A DNA stretch of 13,415 bases from Acidobacteriota bacterium (GCA_029777145.1 JAKOSS010000017.1:1-13415); one strand, 5' to 3'. Shown: positions 1 through 7,402, counted from the stretch's first letter. Notes: generated by a model from the letters alone, not told the origin. A program made the numbers and translations.

Positions 1-1
1 C

Positions 2-787
2 GAGTTCGTCAAAATTCCCGTGGTGCTGATGCTCGCCCGTTATTTCGGTGCCCGCAAATCGGGAAGTCTTAAGTTGAAGGAGTTCATGATCGGCGTCGGA
101 ATACTGGCGGCACCTGTCGGGTTGATCATGCTCGAACCTGACGCCGGACAGGCGATGACGTATTTTCCGTTGCTGGCAGTGATATTGTTCCTTTCCGGGA
201 TCAAGATGCGGTACGTCGTGATCACGATCGTCGCCGGCATCGTTCTCGCGCCTGCCGCTTATTGGGTCGGCGTCAAGACGGGGAAGATCAAAGGTTACCA
301 ACAGGAGCGGATCAACGTTATTCTCGATCCGGAGAGCGCCGATCCGCGCGGTTACGCGTACCACACGATCCAGTCGATGATCACCGTCGGCAAGGGAGGA
401 CTGACCGGGATCAAAGGCGATACCGAGACGTCGCAGGCGAAATTGAAGTTCCTTCCCGAACCGCACACCGATTTCATCTTCGCGGTGACCGCGGAAAACA
501 CGGGGTTCATCGGATGCATCTCACTGCTCCTGGCCTATGCCGTGCTTTTGTCCCGGCTGGTTTCGGGCGCCCGTGAGGCACCCGACAGGTCGGGAATGCT
601 GGTGATCATGGCGATCGCCGGCGGAATGATTTTTCAGATATTCATGAACATCGGCATGGTGCTCGGGTTCCTGCCGGTGATCGGCGTCCCGTTGCCGCTG
701 ATGAGCGCGGGACTTTCCGCGATCCTGTCGACGTTCATCGCGATCGGCTTCGTGATCAGCGTCAAGATGAGGAGATTCGTCAATTGA
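2..787 (+). CDS. rodA: RodA/MrdB, SEDS peptidoglycan glycosyltransferase (5' end outside window)
   Basis: C-terminal 261 codons of an integral membrane SEDS protein; the reading frame is already open at base 2, so the true start lies upstream. RodA polymerises lipid II into glycan strands in the cell-elongation machinery, paired with a class B PBP. Family signatures are visible: SEFVKI at the left edge, EPDAGQAM, the loop with YQQERINVILDPESADP, then QSMITVGKGGL, KFLPEPHTDFIFAVTAEN and finally NIGMVLGFLPVIGVPLPLMS, which closely follow the conserved loop and last helices of RodA/FtsW. Hydrophobic segments alternate as expected for the second half of a 10-TM protein. I prefer RodA over FtsW because of the DPESADP and QSMITVGKGGL loop wording and because a bifunctional PBP gene follows on the same strand. 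No oddities seen in the part present. Confidence 0.93.
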   Translation, partial: EFVKIPVVLMLARYFGARKSGSLKLKEFMIGVGILAAPVGLIMLEPDAGQAMTYFPLLAVILFLSGIKMRYVVITIVAGIVLAPAAYWVGVKTGKIKGYQQERINVILDPESADPRGYAYHTIQSMITVGKGGLTGIKGDTETSQAKLKFLPEPHTDFIFAVTAENTGFIGCISLLLAYAVLLSRLVSGAREAPDRSGMLVIMAIAGGMIFQIFMNIGMVLGFLPVIGVPLPLMSAGLSAILSTFIAIGFVISVKMRRFVN

Positions 788-801
788 GGTAGGATTTCAT
801 G

Positions 802-889
802 ATTCCAAATTCCAAGATTCCAGAGATTTGGTTCTTCATAGCTTGGAATTGGAGGTGGCTTGGAATCTTGAAATCTTGGAATTTGGAAT
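802..889. repeat. Intergenic inverted repeat built of TTGGAAT words
   Basis: Between rodA and the PBP gene. Left arm 802-819 reads ATTCCAAATTCCAAGATT and right arm 872-889 is its exact 18-nt reverse complement; the loop is 52 nt. The flanks 840-898 carry more copies of the same word (TTGGAAT at about 7-bp steps near 877-896). As RNA the arms could form a long AU-rich hairpin in the rodA 3' region, possibly a processing or attenuation element. There is no following T-run, so I do not call it an intrinsic terminator. Confidence 0.75.
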
Positions 890-906
890 TTGGAATTTAG
901 TGGTCT

Positions 907-3459
907 ATGGCTAGAGAAAAGAAGATTGTCGAAAACGAGATCAGATCGGTCGAAGGCAAGAACGGACGGGCTTGGAAAGTCTTTTGGTTCCCGGCGGCGT
1001 TGATCCTGGCGCTGGCGGCCGGCGGACTGACCGGCATCCTCGCCGCGTATTACTTGAACAATTCGCGGTATTCGGTTGAGGTTTCCGCGCTCGCGACGTA
1101 CCGACCGCCGCAAGTGACGACGATCTACGCCGACGACGGCGAGACGGTTCTCGCGGAATTCGCGATCGAAAAGCGAATCCCGATCAAAGATTCGGACATT
1201 CCGCAGAACGTCGAGGACGCACTTATCGCGATCGAGGATTACCGTTTCTACAACCACATCGGGATCGATCCTTATCGACTCGCCGGCGCGGTTTTCAAAA
1301 ACCTCACGACCGGATCGAAGGAGGGCGCTTCGACGATCACGCAGCAGTTGGCGAAGAACCTTTTTCTCTACAAGGACCAGACCTACACCCGAAAGGTCAA
1401 CGAATGGATGGTCGCGCTTCAGATCGAACGCTTTTACACGAAACGCCAGATCCTTGAGATGTACATGAATTACGTCTTTCTCGGCGCGGGATCGTACGGA
1501 TTTGAAGCAGGCGCGCGGACGTATTTCGGCAAGTCTCTGAAAGAACTGAATCTGGAGGAAGCGGCACTGCTTGCCGCGATCCCGAAGTCGCCGGAGTATT
1601 CGCCGACGCGCAATTCCGCCAAGGCGAAGGAGCGCCGGAACATCGTGCTCGACCAAATGGGCAAATACTTCCCCGAGCGCTACTCGCAGGCACAGATCGA
1701 CGCCGCGAAAGCAAAGGAAATCGAACTTGCGCCTACTGCCTACTACCAAAATCAGCCGAAATCGACGGCATGGGATTACCCGATCGAGGAAGTCCGAAAA
1801 TACCTTGAAGACAAATACACAACGCGCGTCGCGCAGGGCGGACTGAAGGTTTACACGACGATCAACGTCGAGGCCCAGAAGCTCGCGACGAAGGCGATCC
1901 GCGAAGGGTTGCGCCGTTACGATCGCGGACGCCCATGGCGGTCCGACTACGAGGATATCCTTGTCGATGACGACAAGAATCCGCTGACCGACCAGAAGGA
2001 GATCGATCGCAAGCTCAACAATTTCAAACATGCTGACTGGTTCGGCGACGATTACAACGAGGGCGAGTACATCAAGGGCTTGATCACGAAGATCGACAAG
2101 TCGCGCGACGAAGCGACGGTCCGGTTCGGCAAGTACAGCACGACGATCACGCGGGCCGACATGGGCCGGGCGGGCAAAGGACCCGCGGCGGAATTCAGAC
2201 CGGGACTTCTCGCCGAATTCCTCGTGAAGTCAGTCGATAACGACAAACGGACTCTTAAAGTCGAGCTGAACCAGGTTCCGGAGGTTCAGGCCGCGATCGT
2301 TTCGATCAATTCGCACACGGGAGAGATCGTGGCGATGGTCGGCGGCTACGACTTCCACACGAACAAATTCAACAACGCGACGCAAGGTTTGCGGCAAACC
2401 GGATCCGCCTACAAACCGTTCATCTACACTGCGGCCGTCGAGAACGGGATGACACCCGATTCGACCGTCAGCGGCGCACCGATCAAACGCGGCGGTTGGC
2501 AGCCGCACAACTACGACGGATCGCTCAGCCATCCGAACGTGCCGATGAAGATCGCGTTGGCGAAGTCTTACAATTTGGCCGCAGTTCACCTGCTCGAACA
2601 GGTCGGGATCCAGACGGGCGCGCAGATGGTCCGGCGATTCGGGATCACCAACCCGATGGCCCCGAGTCTTCCGTCCGCGCTTGGCGCTTCGGAAGCTTCG
2701 TTGCTCGAAATGGTCTCGGCCTACTCGTCGTTCCCGAACAAGGGAATCCGAATCCAGCCGCACTTGATCCGCAAAGTTCTCAGCCGCGACGGCAGTTTGC
2801 TCGAGCAGTGGGACAACAAATCGTTCAAGGTCACCAGCGAATACGTCGCCCTGACAATGGTCGAAATGATGCGGGGTGTAACCTCTGGCGGCGGAACCGC
2901 TCCGGGCGCGAGCGCCGGCGGACAGCCGTTGGCCGGGAAGACCGGAACCGTCAACGATCACACGGACGTCTGGTTCATCGGCTACACGCCGACTTATGCC
3001 ACGGGTGTGTGGATGGGAAATCCGTTGCGGAAGGAAAGTCTCGGGGCCGGAATGACCGGAGGTCACGGCGCCTTGCCGTACTTCAATGCGTTCATGATCC
3101 CGTTCATGAAGGACAAGAAACGCGAGACATTCCCGAACGCGCCGCCAATGCCGTCAGAGATCAAGCGCGAGGCCGAACGTCTGAAGCGCGATCAGCAGGA
3201 AATGCTCGAGCGATCGGATCTCGACGCCAAGAAATCGTCGACGACCACGAAGCTCGATAAGACCGGCGAAACAACGACGACGACCGACAGCAACGGAACG
3301 AACGATCCGGCGGGCGGCGAACCTTCGAACGATAAACCGATCCGTCCGCAGAACACGCCGCGCGTCGAGAACACGCCGGTGCGGCAGAATCCTCAGCCGA
3401 CGCCGAAACCGGAAGTTCCCGAAGGCGGCAAACGAAAGGGCAAGAAGGGAGACGGATAG
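907..3459 (+). CDS. Class A penicillin-binding protein, PBP1A type (transglycosylase plus transpeptidase)
   Basis: 850-aa bifunctional peptidoglycan synthase. It has a short basic cytoplasmic tail, one TM anchor at about residues 25-49, and the rest is periplasmic. The GT51 glycosyltransferase domain spans about 70-255 with all family motifs: EDYRFYNHIG (catalytic Glu110), GASTITQQLAKN (140-151), RKVNEWMVALQIE (162-174) and KRQILEMYMN (179-188). The transpeptidase domain spans about 460-735 with SxxK as SAYK (nucleophile Ser500), SxN as SYN (554-556) and KTGT (678-681). Between them (about 320-450) lies a linker or OB-like region. The tail from about 775 is Thr/Pro/Asn-rich and ends in a Lys-rich stretch, so it is probably disordered and wall-facing. 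The ATG at 907 is preceded by a weak Shine-Dalgarno at best. It follows rodA by 119 bp of repeat-rich DNA, consistent with an elongation gene block. Confidence 0.97.
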   Translation: MAREKKIVENEIRSVEGKNGRAWKVFWFPAALILALAAGGLTGILAAYYLNNSRYSVEVSALATYRPPQVTTIYADDGETVLAEFAIEKRIPIKDSDIPQNVEDALIAIEDYRFYNHIGIDPYRLAGAVFKNLTTGSKEGASTITQQLAKNLFLYKDQTYTRKVNEWMVALQIERFYTKRQILEMYMNYVFLGAGSYGFEAGARTYFGKSLKELNLEEAALLAAIPKSPEYSPTRNSAKAKERRNIVLDQMGKYFPERYSQAQIDAAKAKEIELAPTAYYQNQPKSTAWDYPIEEVRKYLEDKYTTRVAQGGLKVYTTINVEAQKLATKAIREGLRRYDRGRPWRSDYEDILVDDDKNPLTDQKEIDRKLNNFKHADWFGDDYNEGEYIKGLITKIDKSRDEATVRFGKYSTTITRADMGRAGKGPAAEFRPGLLAEFLVKSVDNDKRTLKVELNQVPEVQAAIVSINSHTGEIVAMVGGYDFHTNKFNNATQGLRQTGSAYKPFIYTAAVENGMTPDSTVSGAPIKRGGWQPHNYDGSLSHPNVPMKIALAKSYNLAAVHLLEQVGIQTGAQMVRRFGITNPMAPSLPSALGASEASLLEMVSAYSSFPNKGIRIQPHLIRKVLSRDGSLLEQWDNKSFKVTSEYVALTMVEMMRGVTSGGGTAPGASAGGQPLAGKTGTVNDHTDVWFIGYTPTYATGVWMGNPLRKESLGAGMTGGHGALPYFNAFMIPFMKDKKRETFPNAPPMPSEIKREAERLKRDQQEMLERSDLDAKKSSTTTKLDKTGETTTTTDSNGTNDPAGGEPSNDKPIRPQNTPRVENTPVRQNPQPTPKPEVPEGGKRKGKKGDG

Positions 3460-3460
3460 G

Positions 3461-3538
3461 CAAAGTAAAAAGGCAAAAGGTAAAAGGCGAAAAGCAACCG
3501 CTGTGTCGATGCTTTTCGCCTTTTTACTTTCTACTTTG
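3461..3538. terminator. Heptamer-built hairpin between convergent genes, likely bidirectional terminator
   Basis: Immediately after the PBP stop. Five 7-bp units of the AAAAGGC/AAAAGGT type run from 3462 to 3496. The last part (3480-3496) is mirrored by 3510-3527 (TGCTTTTCGCCTTTTTAC) with one extra T, around a 13-nt loop. The outer words CAAAGTA (3461-3467) and TACTTTG (3532-3538) also pair. The T-rich right arm serves the plus-strand gene and the A-rich left arm gives a T-rich tail on the minus strand, so it could end both converging transcripts. Function is inferred from position and shape. Confidence 0.55.
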
Positions 3539-3550
3539 TCCCTTCATCCT

Positions 3551-4288
3551 TCATCCTTTGAGAAACCGTCCCAGGTAATGCGGCAGCATTTTGCGCCACC
3601 AAACCCAGTCGTGCGCGACGTCATGTCCCCAGATCTCCAGAAGATGCGGAATTCCCTTTGAGTGCAGAACGCGCGAAAGATCGCGGCTGCGGTCGGGCGC
3701 CTCGTAATTTCCCTGACCGGTGACGATCACGATCGAATCCGCCTGCTGCAAACGCGGCAGATGGAAGTGATCATTCAGACTCTTGAGATACATCATCGGG
3801 TTGTTGAAATAGACGTTGTCGTCGTAATGGCTTTCAAGGTAATTGTAGATGTCGTAACTTCCGCTCATCGCGATCGTCCCGCGGAAGAGATCGGAATGCT
3901 TGAAGTAGGTGTTCGCGGCGAGATACGCTCCGAGGCTCGCGCCGGTCGTCAACGGACGCGCGTCCTGACCGCATTCGTTGCGGATCAACGGCAGCACTTC
4001 TTCGGTGATGTAACGGTCATAGCGCGTGAGCATTTCGACCTTCCAACCCGGATGCGAGTTGCGGTTCAACAGGCTGTACTTGTTGACCGAGTTGATCGAA
4101 TAGGCGCGGATCAGGCCGTTTTCGATGTACTCTTTGATCGCGTCGATCAAGTAAAATCGTTCGTATTCAAGATAGTCCGCCGCTGCCGTTGGAAACATAA
4201 GCAGCGGGTAGCCGGCGTGGCCGTAAGCCACGAGCGCCATGTCCATTCCAAGGTTGTGGCTGAACCACGATGTCGTATCACGTCTCAT
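3551..4288 (-). CDS. Esterase-D-like alpha/beta hydrolase
   Basis: 245-aa soluble protein without a signal peptide. It matches the putative-esterase (esterase D / PF00756-like) family that begins MRRD...WxS..LG.DM. The nucleophile elbow is TTGASLGAY (G116-A-S-L-G120, Ser118). The C-terminal GHDVAHDWVWW (221-231) supplies the likely catalytic His226. The third residue may be Asp199 in the EAPDRSRDL region. The stretch YDDNVYFNNP (155-164) is also typical of this family. Substrate unknown; such proteins hydrolyse small esters or thioesters such as S-formylglutathione-type substrates, but nothing here fixes that. The start is supported by GGAG 8 nt upstream of the ATG. It lies 69 bp behind the lipoprotein gene on the same strand, so co-transcription with lipB is possible but not shown. 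Confidence 0.88.
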   Translation of the reverse strand: MRRDTTSWFSHNLGMDMALVAYGHAGYPLLMFPTAAADYLEYERFYLIDAIKEYIENGLIRAYSINSVNKYSLLNRNSHPGWKVEMLTRYDRYITEEVLPLIRNECGQDARPLTTGASLGAYLAANTYFKHSDLFRGTIAMSGSYDIYNYLESHYDDNVYFNNPMMYLKSLNDHFHLPRLQQADSIVIVTGQGNYEAPDRSRDLSRVLHSKGIPHLLEIWGHDVAHDWVWWRKMLPHYLGRFLKG

Positions 4289-4357
4289 TAAGATTGCTCC
4301 GATAGAATTTTGATAAAAAGTTCAAAACGACGAGGTTATTAAAAAAACCGCTCAAAC

Positions 4358-5113
4358 TCAAGGCGATTGCTTTCCTTGCTTGATCGCCGAAGCGAGTTCG
4401 ACGGCGATCGGACCAAGTTCTTGATCGTTTTTGAACTCCTCGATCTTCGCTTTCGTTGCGGCAACCGATCCCGGTCCCATGATGGAATCGGAATTCGAGA
4501 TCAGTTTTGCAACCGAGCTCTTTACGGTCTTTGGCTGCTTTGAAAGCGCTCGGAGAAACGGCTTTGTAGACTTCTGAGCTTCGTCCACAAAGAAGTAGAC
4601 CAAACCCTCGCCAAACGCCCCGTCAGCCGACGGCGCGGCCTCGAATATCACCGGGAGAAGTTCCGTGTGACCACGGCCCGCGAGCGCAACGATGTTTTCA
4701 AGCGCATCGAATCTCGCTGATTTGTCTTTCGATTTCGCACCTTCGAGAAGAAAGTCGATGTTCTCCTTTGCATCGACGTCGAGCGTTGCGAGGTAATACG
4801 CGGCCTTCATGCGCAGCTGCCGATCGGCGGTCTCCACGCCAAAGTTCGTATCGCCTTGCCGGATCCCGTTCTTCCGGATCGATTGGACGACCGCGACGAC
4901 ACGATCCTTAGGCAGCTTTTTCAGTTCTTCGAGATTTCCGTCGCCTTCTCCGAGACCGCTCGCGATGAACATCTCGCGGATCGCGTCGTCCGAGGGTTCG
5001 GTCTGCGATTCGAGGTTGTTCATCGAACTGTTCTCGATCTGCTCGTTGACGGTCGAGCACGCGGAAGCCGCGAGGAGAAGGGCGAAAATGGTGATCAGTA
5101 GTGCCGTTTTCAT
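4358..5113 (-). CDS. Lipoprotein with HEAT-like helical repeats, unknown function
   Basis: 251 aa. The N-terminus MKTALLITIFALLLAASAC is a signal peptide ending in a lipobox, so Cys19 should be lipidated and the protein membrane-anchored. After an acidic Asn/Ser/Glu linker (20-45), the rest is predicted helical. The stretch about 95-160 (RMKAAYYLATLD, LLEGAKSKDKSARFDALENI) reads like paired HEAT/armadillo-type helices, and a further helical part runs to the end. I do not recognise a named family or catalytic residues; a protein-binding scaffold role is a guess. The start lies 8 bp downstream of the lipB stop, with no clear Shine-Dalgarno, suggesting it is translated from the lipB transcript. 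Whether the link to lipoate biosynthesis is functional is unknown. Confidence 0.82.
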   Translation of the reverse strand: MKTALLITIFALLLAASACSTVNEQIENSSMNNLESQTEPSDDAIREMFIASGLGEGDGNLEELKKLPKDRVVAVVQSIRKNGIRQGDTNFGVETADRQLRMKAAYYLATLDVDAKENIDFLLEGAKSKDKSARFDALENIVALAGRGHTELLPVIFEAAPSADGAFGEGLVYFFVDEAQKSTKPFLRALSKQPKTVKSSVAKLISNSDSIMGPGSVAATKAKIEEFKNDQELGPIAVELASAIKQGKQSP

Positions 5114-5121
5114 AGCATTGA

Positions 5122-5760
5122 TCAGTATTCGAAGACGTCAAGAAAGTGCCCGATGATCCGTTCTTCAACCTCGTCCATCGCAACCTCGCGACCGAGAAGC
5201 CGTTCCATCGAAGTCACCGGTTCGCCCTCGCAGGCGATGATCCAATTGAAGTAACTGAGATCCGTGTTCACGTTGAGCGCGAATCCGTGCGTCGTGACCC
5301 AGCGCTTCAGATGAACGCCGATCGCGGCGATCTTTCCTTCCTTCGTATGAACGCCGGTCAAGCCTTCGATGCGAAACGTCTCGATCCCGTAATCGGACAT
5401 CGTGCGCATCAGAACTTCTTCGAGATTCCGGACAAAAAGATGGACGTCTTCCTTGTAGGAACTTAGATTGATGATCGGATATCCGACGATCTGTCCGAGC
5501 CCGTGATACGTCACTTTTCCGCCGCGGTTGATCTCGAAAACCTCGGCTCCGATCGCCTTCAAAATATCCGGACTCGCCAACACGCCGTTCTCTTTCGCGC
5601 GGCGCCCGATCGTGAAAACATGCGGATGCTCGAGCAGGAGAAAATAGTCGCGGACACGCTCCGCGATGACTTCCTTTTCCAGCTTTTCCTGCAAATCAAG
5701 CCCGTCCGCATAGCCGATGCGGCCAAGGCGGCGAACTTCGAGAGCCCTTTTCAGCATCAT
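5122..5760 (-). CDS. lipB: Octanoyl-[acyl-carrier-protein]:protein N-octanoyltransferase LipB
   Basis: 212 aa, normal length for LipB. The enzyme moves the octanoyl group from ACP to the lipoyl domains of 2-oxoacid dehydrogenases and GcvH; LipA then inserts sulfur. The signatures are clear: HPHVFTIGRR (45-54), RGGKVTYHGLGQIVGYPI (79-96, with His86), GKIAAIGVHLKRWVTTHG (142-159, with the conserved Lys143) and ALNVNTDLSYFNWIIACEG. Cys177 is the catalytic thiol. The usual PCG around that Cys is ACE here, a minor variation, and VTSM (182-185) follows as in the family. Two consecutive ATG codons (5760 and 5757) are possible starts, and no Shine-Dalgarno is evident. No lipA is seen in the window. 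It heads a minus-strand run with the lipoprotein and possibly the esterase. Confidence 0.96.
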   Translation of the reverse strand: MMLKRALEVRRLGRIGYADGLDLQEKLEKEVIAERVRDYFLLLEHPHVFTIGRRAKENGVLASPDILKAIGAEVFEINRGGKVTYHGLGQIVGYPIINLSSYKEDVHLFVRNLEEVLMRTMSDYGIETFRIEGLTGVHTKEGKIAAIGVHLKRWVTTHGFALNVNTDLSYFNWIIACEGEPVTSMERLLGREVAMDEVEERIIGHFLDVFEY

Positions 5761-5771
5761 TGATATGATAA

Positions 5772-5789
5772 AATTTCGGAATCGAAATT
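5772..5789. promoter_or_regulatory. 18-bp inverted repeat in the lipB/5807 divergent gap
   Basis: AATTTCG-GAAT-CGAAATT, perfect 7-bp arms with a 4-bp centre. It sits in the middle of the 46-bp gap between lipB (minus) and the secreted-protein gene (plus). This placement suits an operator shared by two divergent promoters. I could not assign convincing -35/-10 pairs on either strand, so the role is inferred from symmetry and position only. Confidence 0.4.
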
Positions 5790-5806
5790 ACTATCAAACC
5801 ACAATT

Positions 5807-6322
5807 ATGAACCTGAAGAGCACGCTTGCAATCATCGGAATCATCGCGTCACTGGCGCTTTCGGCATCGGCACAGCGGAAAAAGACAACGACGACGGTCA
5901 AGAAACCGGCGGTCACGACGACCAATAATCTCGAGATAAAGCAGAGCGCCGACAAGGTCTCCATGCAGCTCAAGAACGTCACTGCCTTTATTTACAAGCT
6001 CGGAGGGATCGCGACCGGGCTTGAGGATGCCGACAAAGATGCGAAGGCGGGCAAACTCTCGCGGGCGGCGATCGACAAGAACATCGAATTCAAAGGCGCG
6101 GTCGTACAGAGCATCCGAAACCTGAAGGCGGGATTGGCGGCGCTCGAGATCGAATTCCGAACGAAGGCGTCGATCAAGCCATACTTGGTCCAGATCAACG
6201 GTGTCACGGATCTGGCGACCCAGTCGGAAGATCTCGCGCTCGCGGGGCAGTTTACAAATTCGGGGAAGAGTCTGATCCAGGTGGTCGAGAAACTCGCGGA
6301 TACGCTGGCGGCAATGCCTTGA
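5807..6322 (+). CDS. Small secreted helical protein, unknown function
   Basis: 171 aa. The chosen ATG gives an immediate signal peptide, MNLKSTLAIIGIIASLALSA then SA|Q, with an AxA cleavage site at residues 20-22. Upstream in-frame ATGs at 5717 and 5765 would put extra charged residues before it, and the first would overlap lipB. After cleavage comes a basic Thr/Lys-rich segment (24-40), then a mainly helical domain (about 45-171) with many Lys/Glu/Ala and no cysteine. I recognise no family. The mature protein is likely periplasmic or exported. It is divergent from lipB and convergent with the thioredoxin-like gene; the long repeat array starts two bases after its stop codon. Confidence 0.75.
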   Translation: MNLKSTLAIIGIIASLALSASAQRKKTTTTVKKPAVTTTNNLEIKQSADKVSMQLKNVTAFIYKLGGIATGLEDADKDAKAGKLSRAAIDKNIEFKGAVVQSIRNLKAGLAALEIEFRTKASIKPYLVQINGVTDLATQSEDLALAGQFTNSGKSLIQVVEKLADTLAAMP

Positions 6323-6324
6323 CG

Positions 6325-6471
6325 GGGAGTCGGGAGTTGGGAGTCGGGCGTCAGGAGTCAGGCGTCAGGAGTCGCGGGTCGCGAGTCGAGAGTCGGGAGT
6401 CGGGAGTCGGGCGTCAGGAGTCGGGAGTCAGGAATCAGGAGCCAAGAGTCGCGAGTCAGGAGTCGGGAGTT
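6325..6471. repeat. 21-unit heptanucleotide tandem array, consensus (G/A)GGAGTC
   Basis: 21 consecutive 7-bp units (GGGAGTC, GGGAGTT, GGGCGTC, AGGAGTC, GCGAGTC, AAGAGTC and similar) in unbroken register, with substitutions but no insertions or deletions. It starts 2 bp after the stop of the 5807 gene and fills the first half of the 316-bp gap between convergent genes. The remaining gap (6472-6584) holds no gene that I can see: only short partly repeated words such as TTATCCG and ATCGCAAAT, and then a second array. No terminator with a T-run is evident. Confidence 0.95.
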
Positions 6472-6584
6472 ATCCGCTAGACGTTATCCGTTATCAACTA
6501 TTCCGGTTCCAGGTAATCCGTGTTGATTCTGTGGTCGTTTGTCGCACGTCGGCAATCGCAAATTGCAATTCGAAAATCGCAAAT

Positions 6585-6640
6585 CTACTGCCTACTGCCT
6601 TCTGTCTACCGTCTACTGTCTACTGTCTACTGCCTACTTT
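6585..6640. repeat. 8-unit heptanucleotide tandem array, consensus CTACTGT/C
   Basis: Eight 7-bp units in register: CTACTGC twice, CTTCTGT, CTACCGT, CTACTGT twice, CTACTGC and CTACTTT. The last unit supplies part of the stop codon of the thioredoxin-like gene on the minus strand (complement of 6639-6641). The word differs from that of the 6325-6471 array, but the period is the same. Confidence 0.93.
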
Positions 6641-7298
6641 AAGGTTTCTTGAGAACCGTTGCTTTCGGATCGCAAACTTCAACGGATTTCTTCGTCGGCA
6701 TAATTTCTGACGTCGGCGTTTCCGGCGGCAATCCGAGTTTCTCGCGGATGAACGCGTCCGCCTCAGACTCGATCAACTCTCCTGCCGAAACAAACGTTCT
6801 TTTTGCAAGCACGTCGCCCTTCTTTTCAAGCTCGTCAGGGATCAGAAAGACGTTGAGCGGCGAGCCCCATTTGCGGGTATCGCCGATTGCGGTTCGATAT
6901 TCATAATGCGTCGATTTCAGTCGATCGCCGGTCGATTCCGATTCGATCACAACCGGAAAAGTCACTTTCTTGTATGAAATATCAAACTTCGTTGCGTCGA
7001 TCGAGTCGTATTCGGCGACGCCGATGACGTCCAATCCTTTGTCCTTGTATTTTTCGTACAGTCGCAGGACGATCGGAGATTCGTGCCGCCAATTGTGGCA
7101 CCAGGCCGAAAAATAAACGACGAGCACCAGCTTCTTGCCCGCGGCGAACTTCCGGAGTTCGATCTTCCCGCCATCGGGCTTCTTGAATTCCCAGTTGTTG
7201 TAGTCGATCCGTTTCTCGACAATCGGTGCCGATTCGTCCTGGGCAAATGCAACGATCGAGCCGATCAAAAGCAAAACAACCAACAAAAATGACTTCAT
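6639..7298 (-). CDS. Periplasmic TlpA/thioredoxin-fold protein with CxxW in place of CxxC
   Basis: 219 aa from the second ATG. That start is preferred because GGGGAA sits 7 nt upstream and the signal peptide MKSFLLVVLLLIGSIVAFA|Q then begins at residue 1; an ATG at 7313 would add five residues. The mature part has a redoxin layout: the WEFKKPDGGKIELRKFAAGKK lead-in strand and loop, LVLVVYFSAWCHNWRHESP (active-site region), YEKYKDKGLDVIGV, and WGSPLNVFLI with the likely cis-Pro147. The active-site motif is C67-H-N-W70, so the resolving cysteine is missing. The only other Cys is Cys209 near the C-terminus. Ordinary dithiol exchange is therefore unlikely unless Cys209 or a partner resolves; a one-Cys or binding role is possible. 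It is divergent from the 7427 gene. Confidence 0.85.
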   Translation of the reverse strand: MKSFLLVVLLLIGSIVAFAQDESAPIVEKRIDYNNWEFKKPDGGKIELRKFAAGKKLVLVVYFSAWCHNWRHESPIVLRLYEKYKDKGLDVIGVAEYDSIDATKFDISYKKVTFPVVIESESTGDRLKSTHYEYRTAIGDTRKWGSPLNVFLIPDELEKKGDVLAKRTFVSAGELIESEADAFIREKLGLPPETPTSEIMPTKKSVEVCDPKATVLKKP

Positions 7299-7402
7299 AG
7301 ACTGGTTCCCCATCGATTAGAGACTAATGGGTCAGATGCGGAAAAACAAGTTCTTTTTGTCCGTTAAACCAACCGGCTTTTCATGCTCTGCCGGAAGTGT
7401 TC

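Noticed and set aside
634..2031. 465-codon open frame on the minus strand
   Set aside because: It lies antisense to rodA and the PBP gene, whose conserved motifs are certain. The product is Arg/Val/Leu-rich without domain features, typical of a codon-bias shadow.
2230..3066. 278-codon minus-strand open frame
   Set aside because: Antisense to the PBP transpeptidase domain with intact SxxK, SxN and KTG motifs on the plus strand.
2496..3260. 254-codon plus-strand open frame in another frame of the PBP gene
   Set aside because: Overlaps the transpeptidase domain; Arg/Gly-rich composition and no recognisable motif.
3662..4291. 209-codon plus-strand open frame
   Set aside because: Antisense to the esterase gene, which has the nucleophile elbow, the HDW motif and a ribosome site.
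4341..4388. Intrinsic terminator for the HEAT-like lipoprotein gene on the minus strand
   Set aside because: There is a seven-T run (on the minus strand) and a GGCGAT/ATCGCC inverted repeat, but they are separated and the stem is weak with a long loop, so not called.
6325..6640. CRISPR array
   Set aside because: Units are 7 bp, contiguous and without unique spacers; no cas genes nearby.
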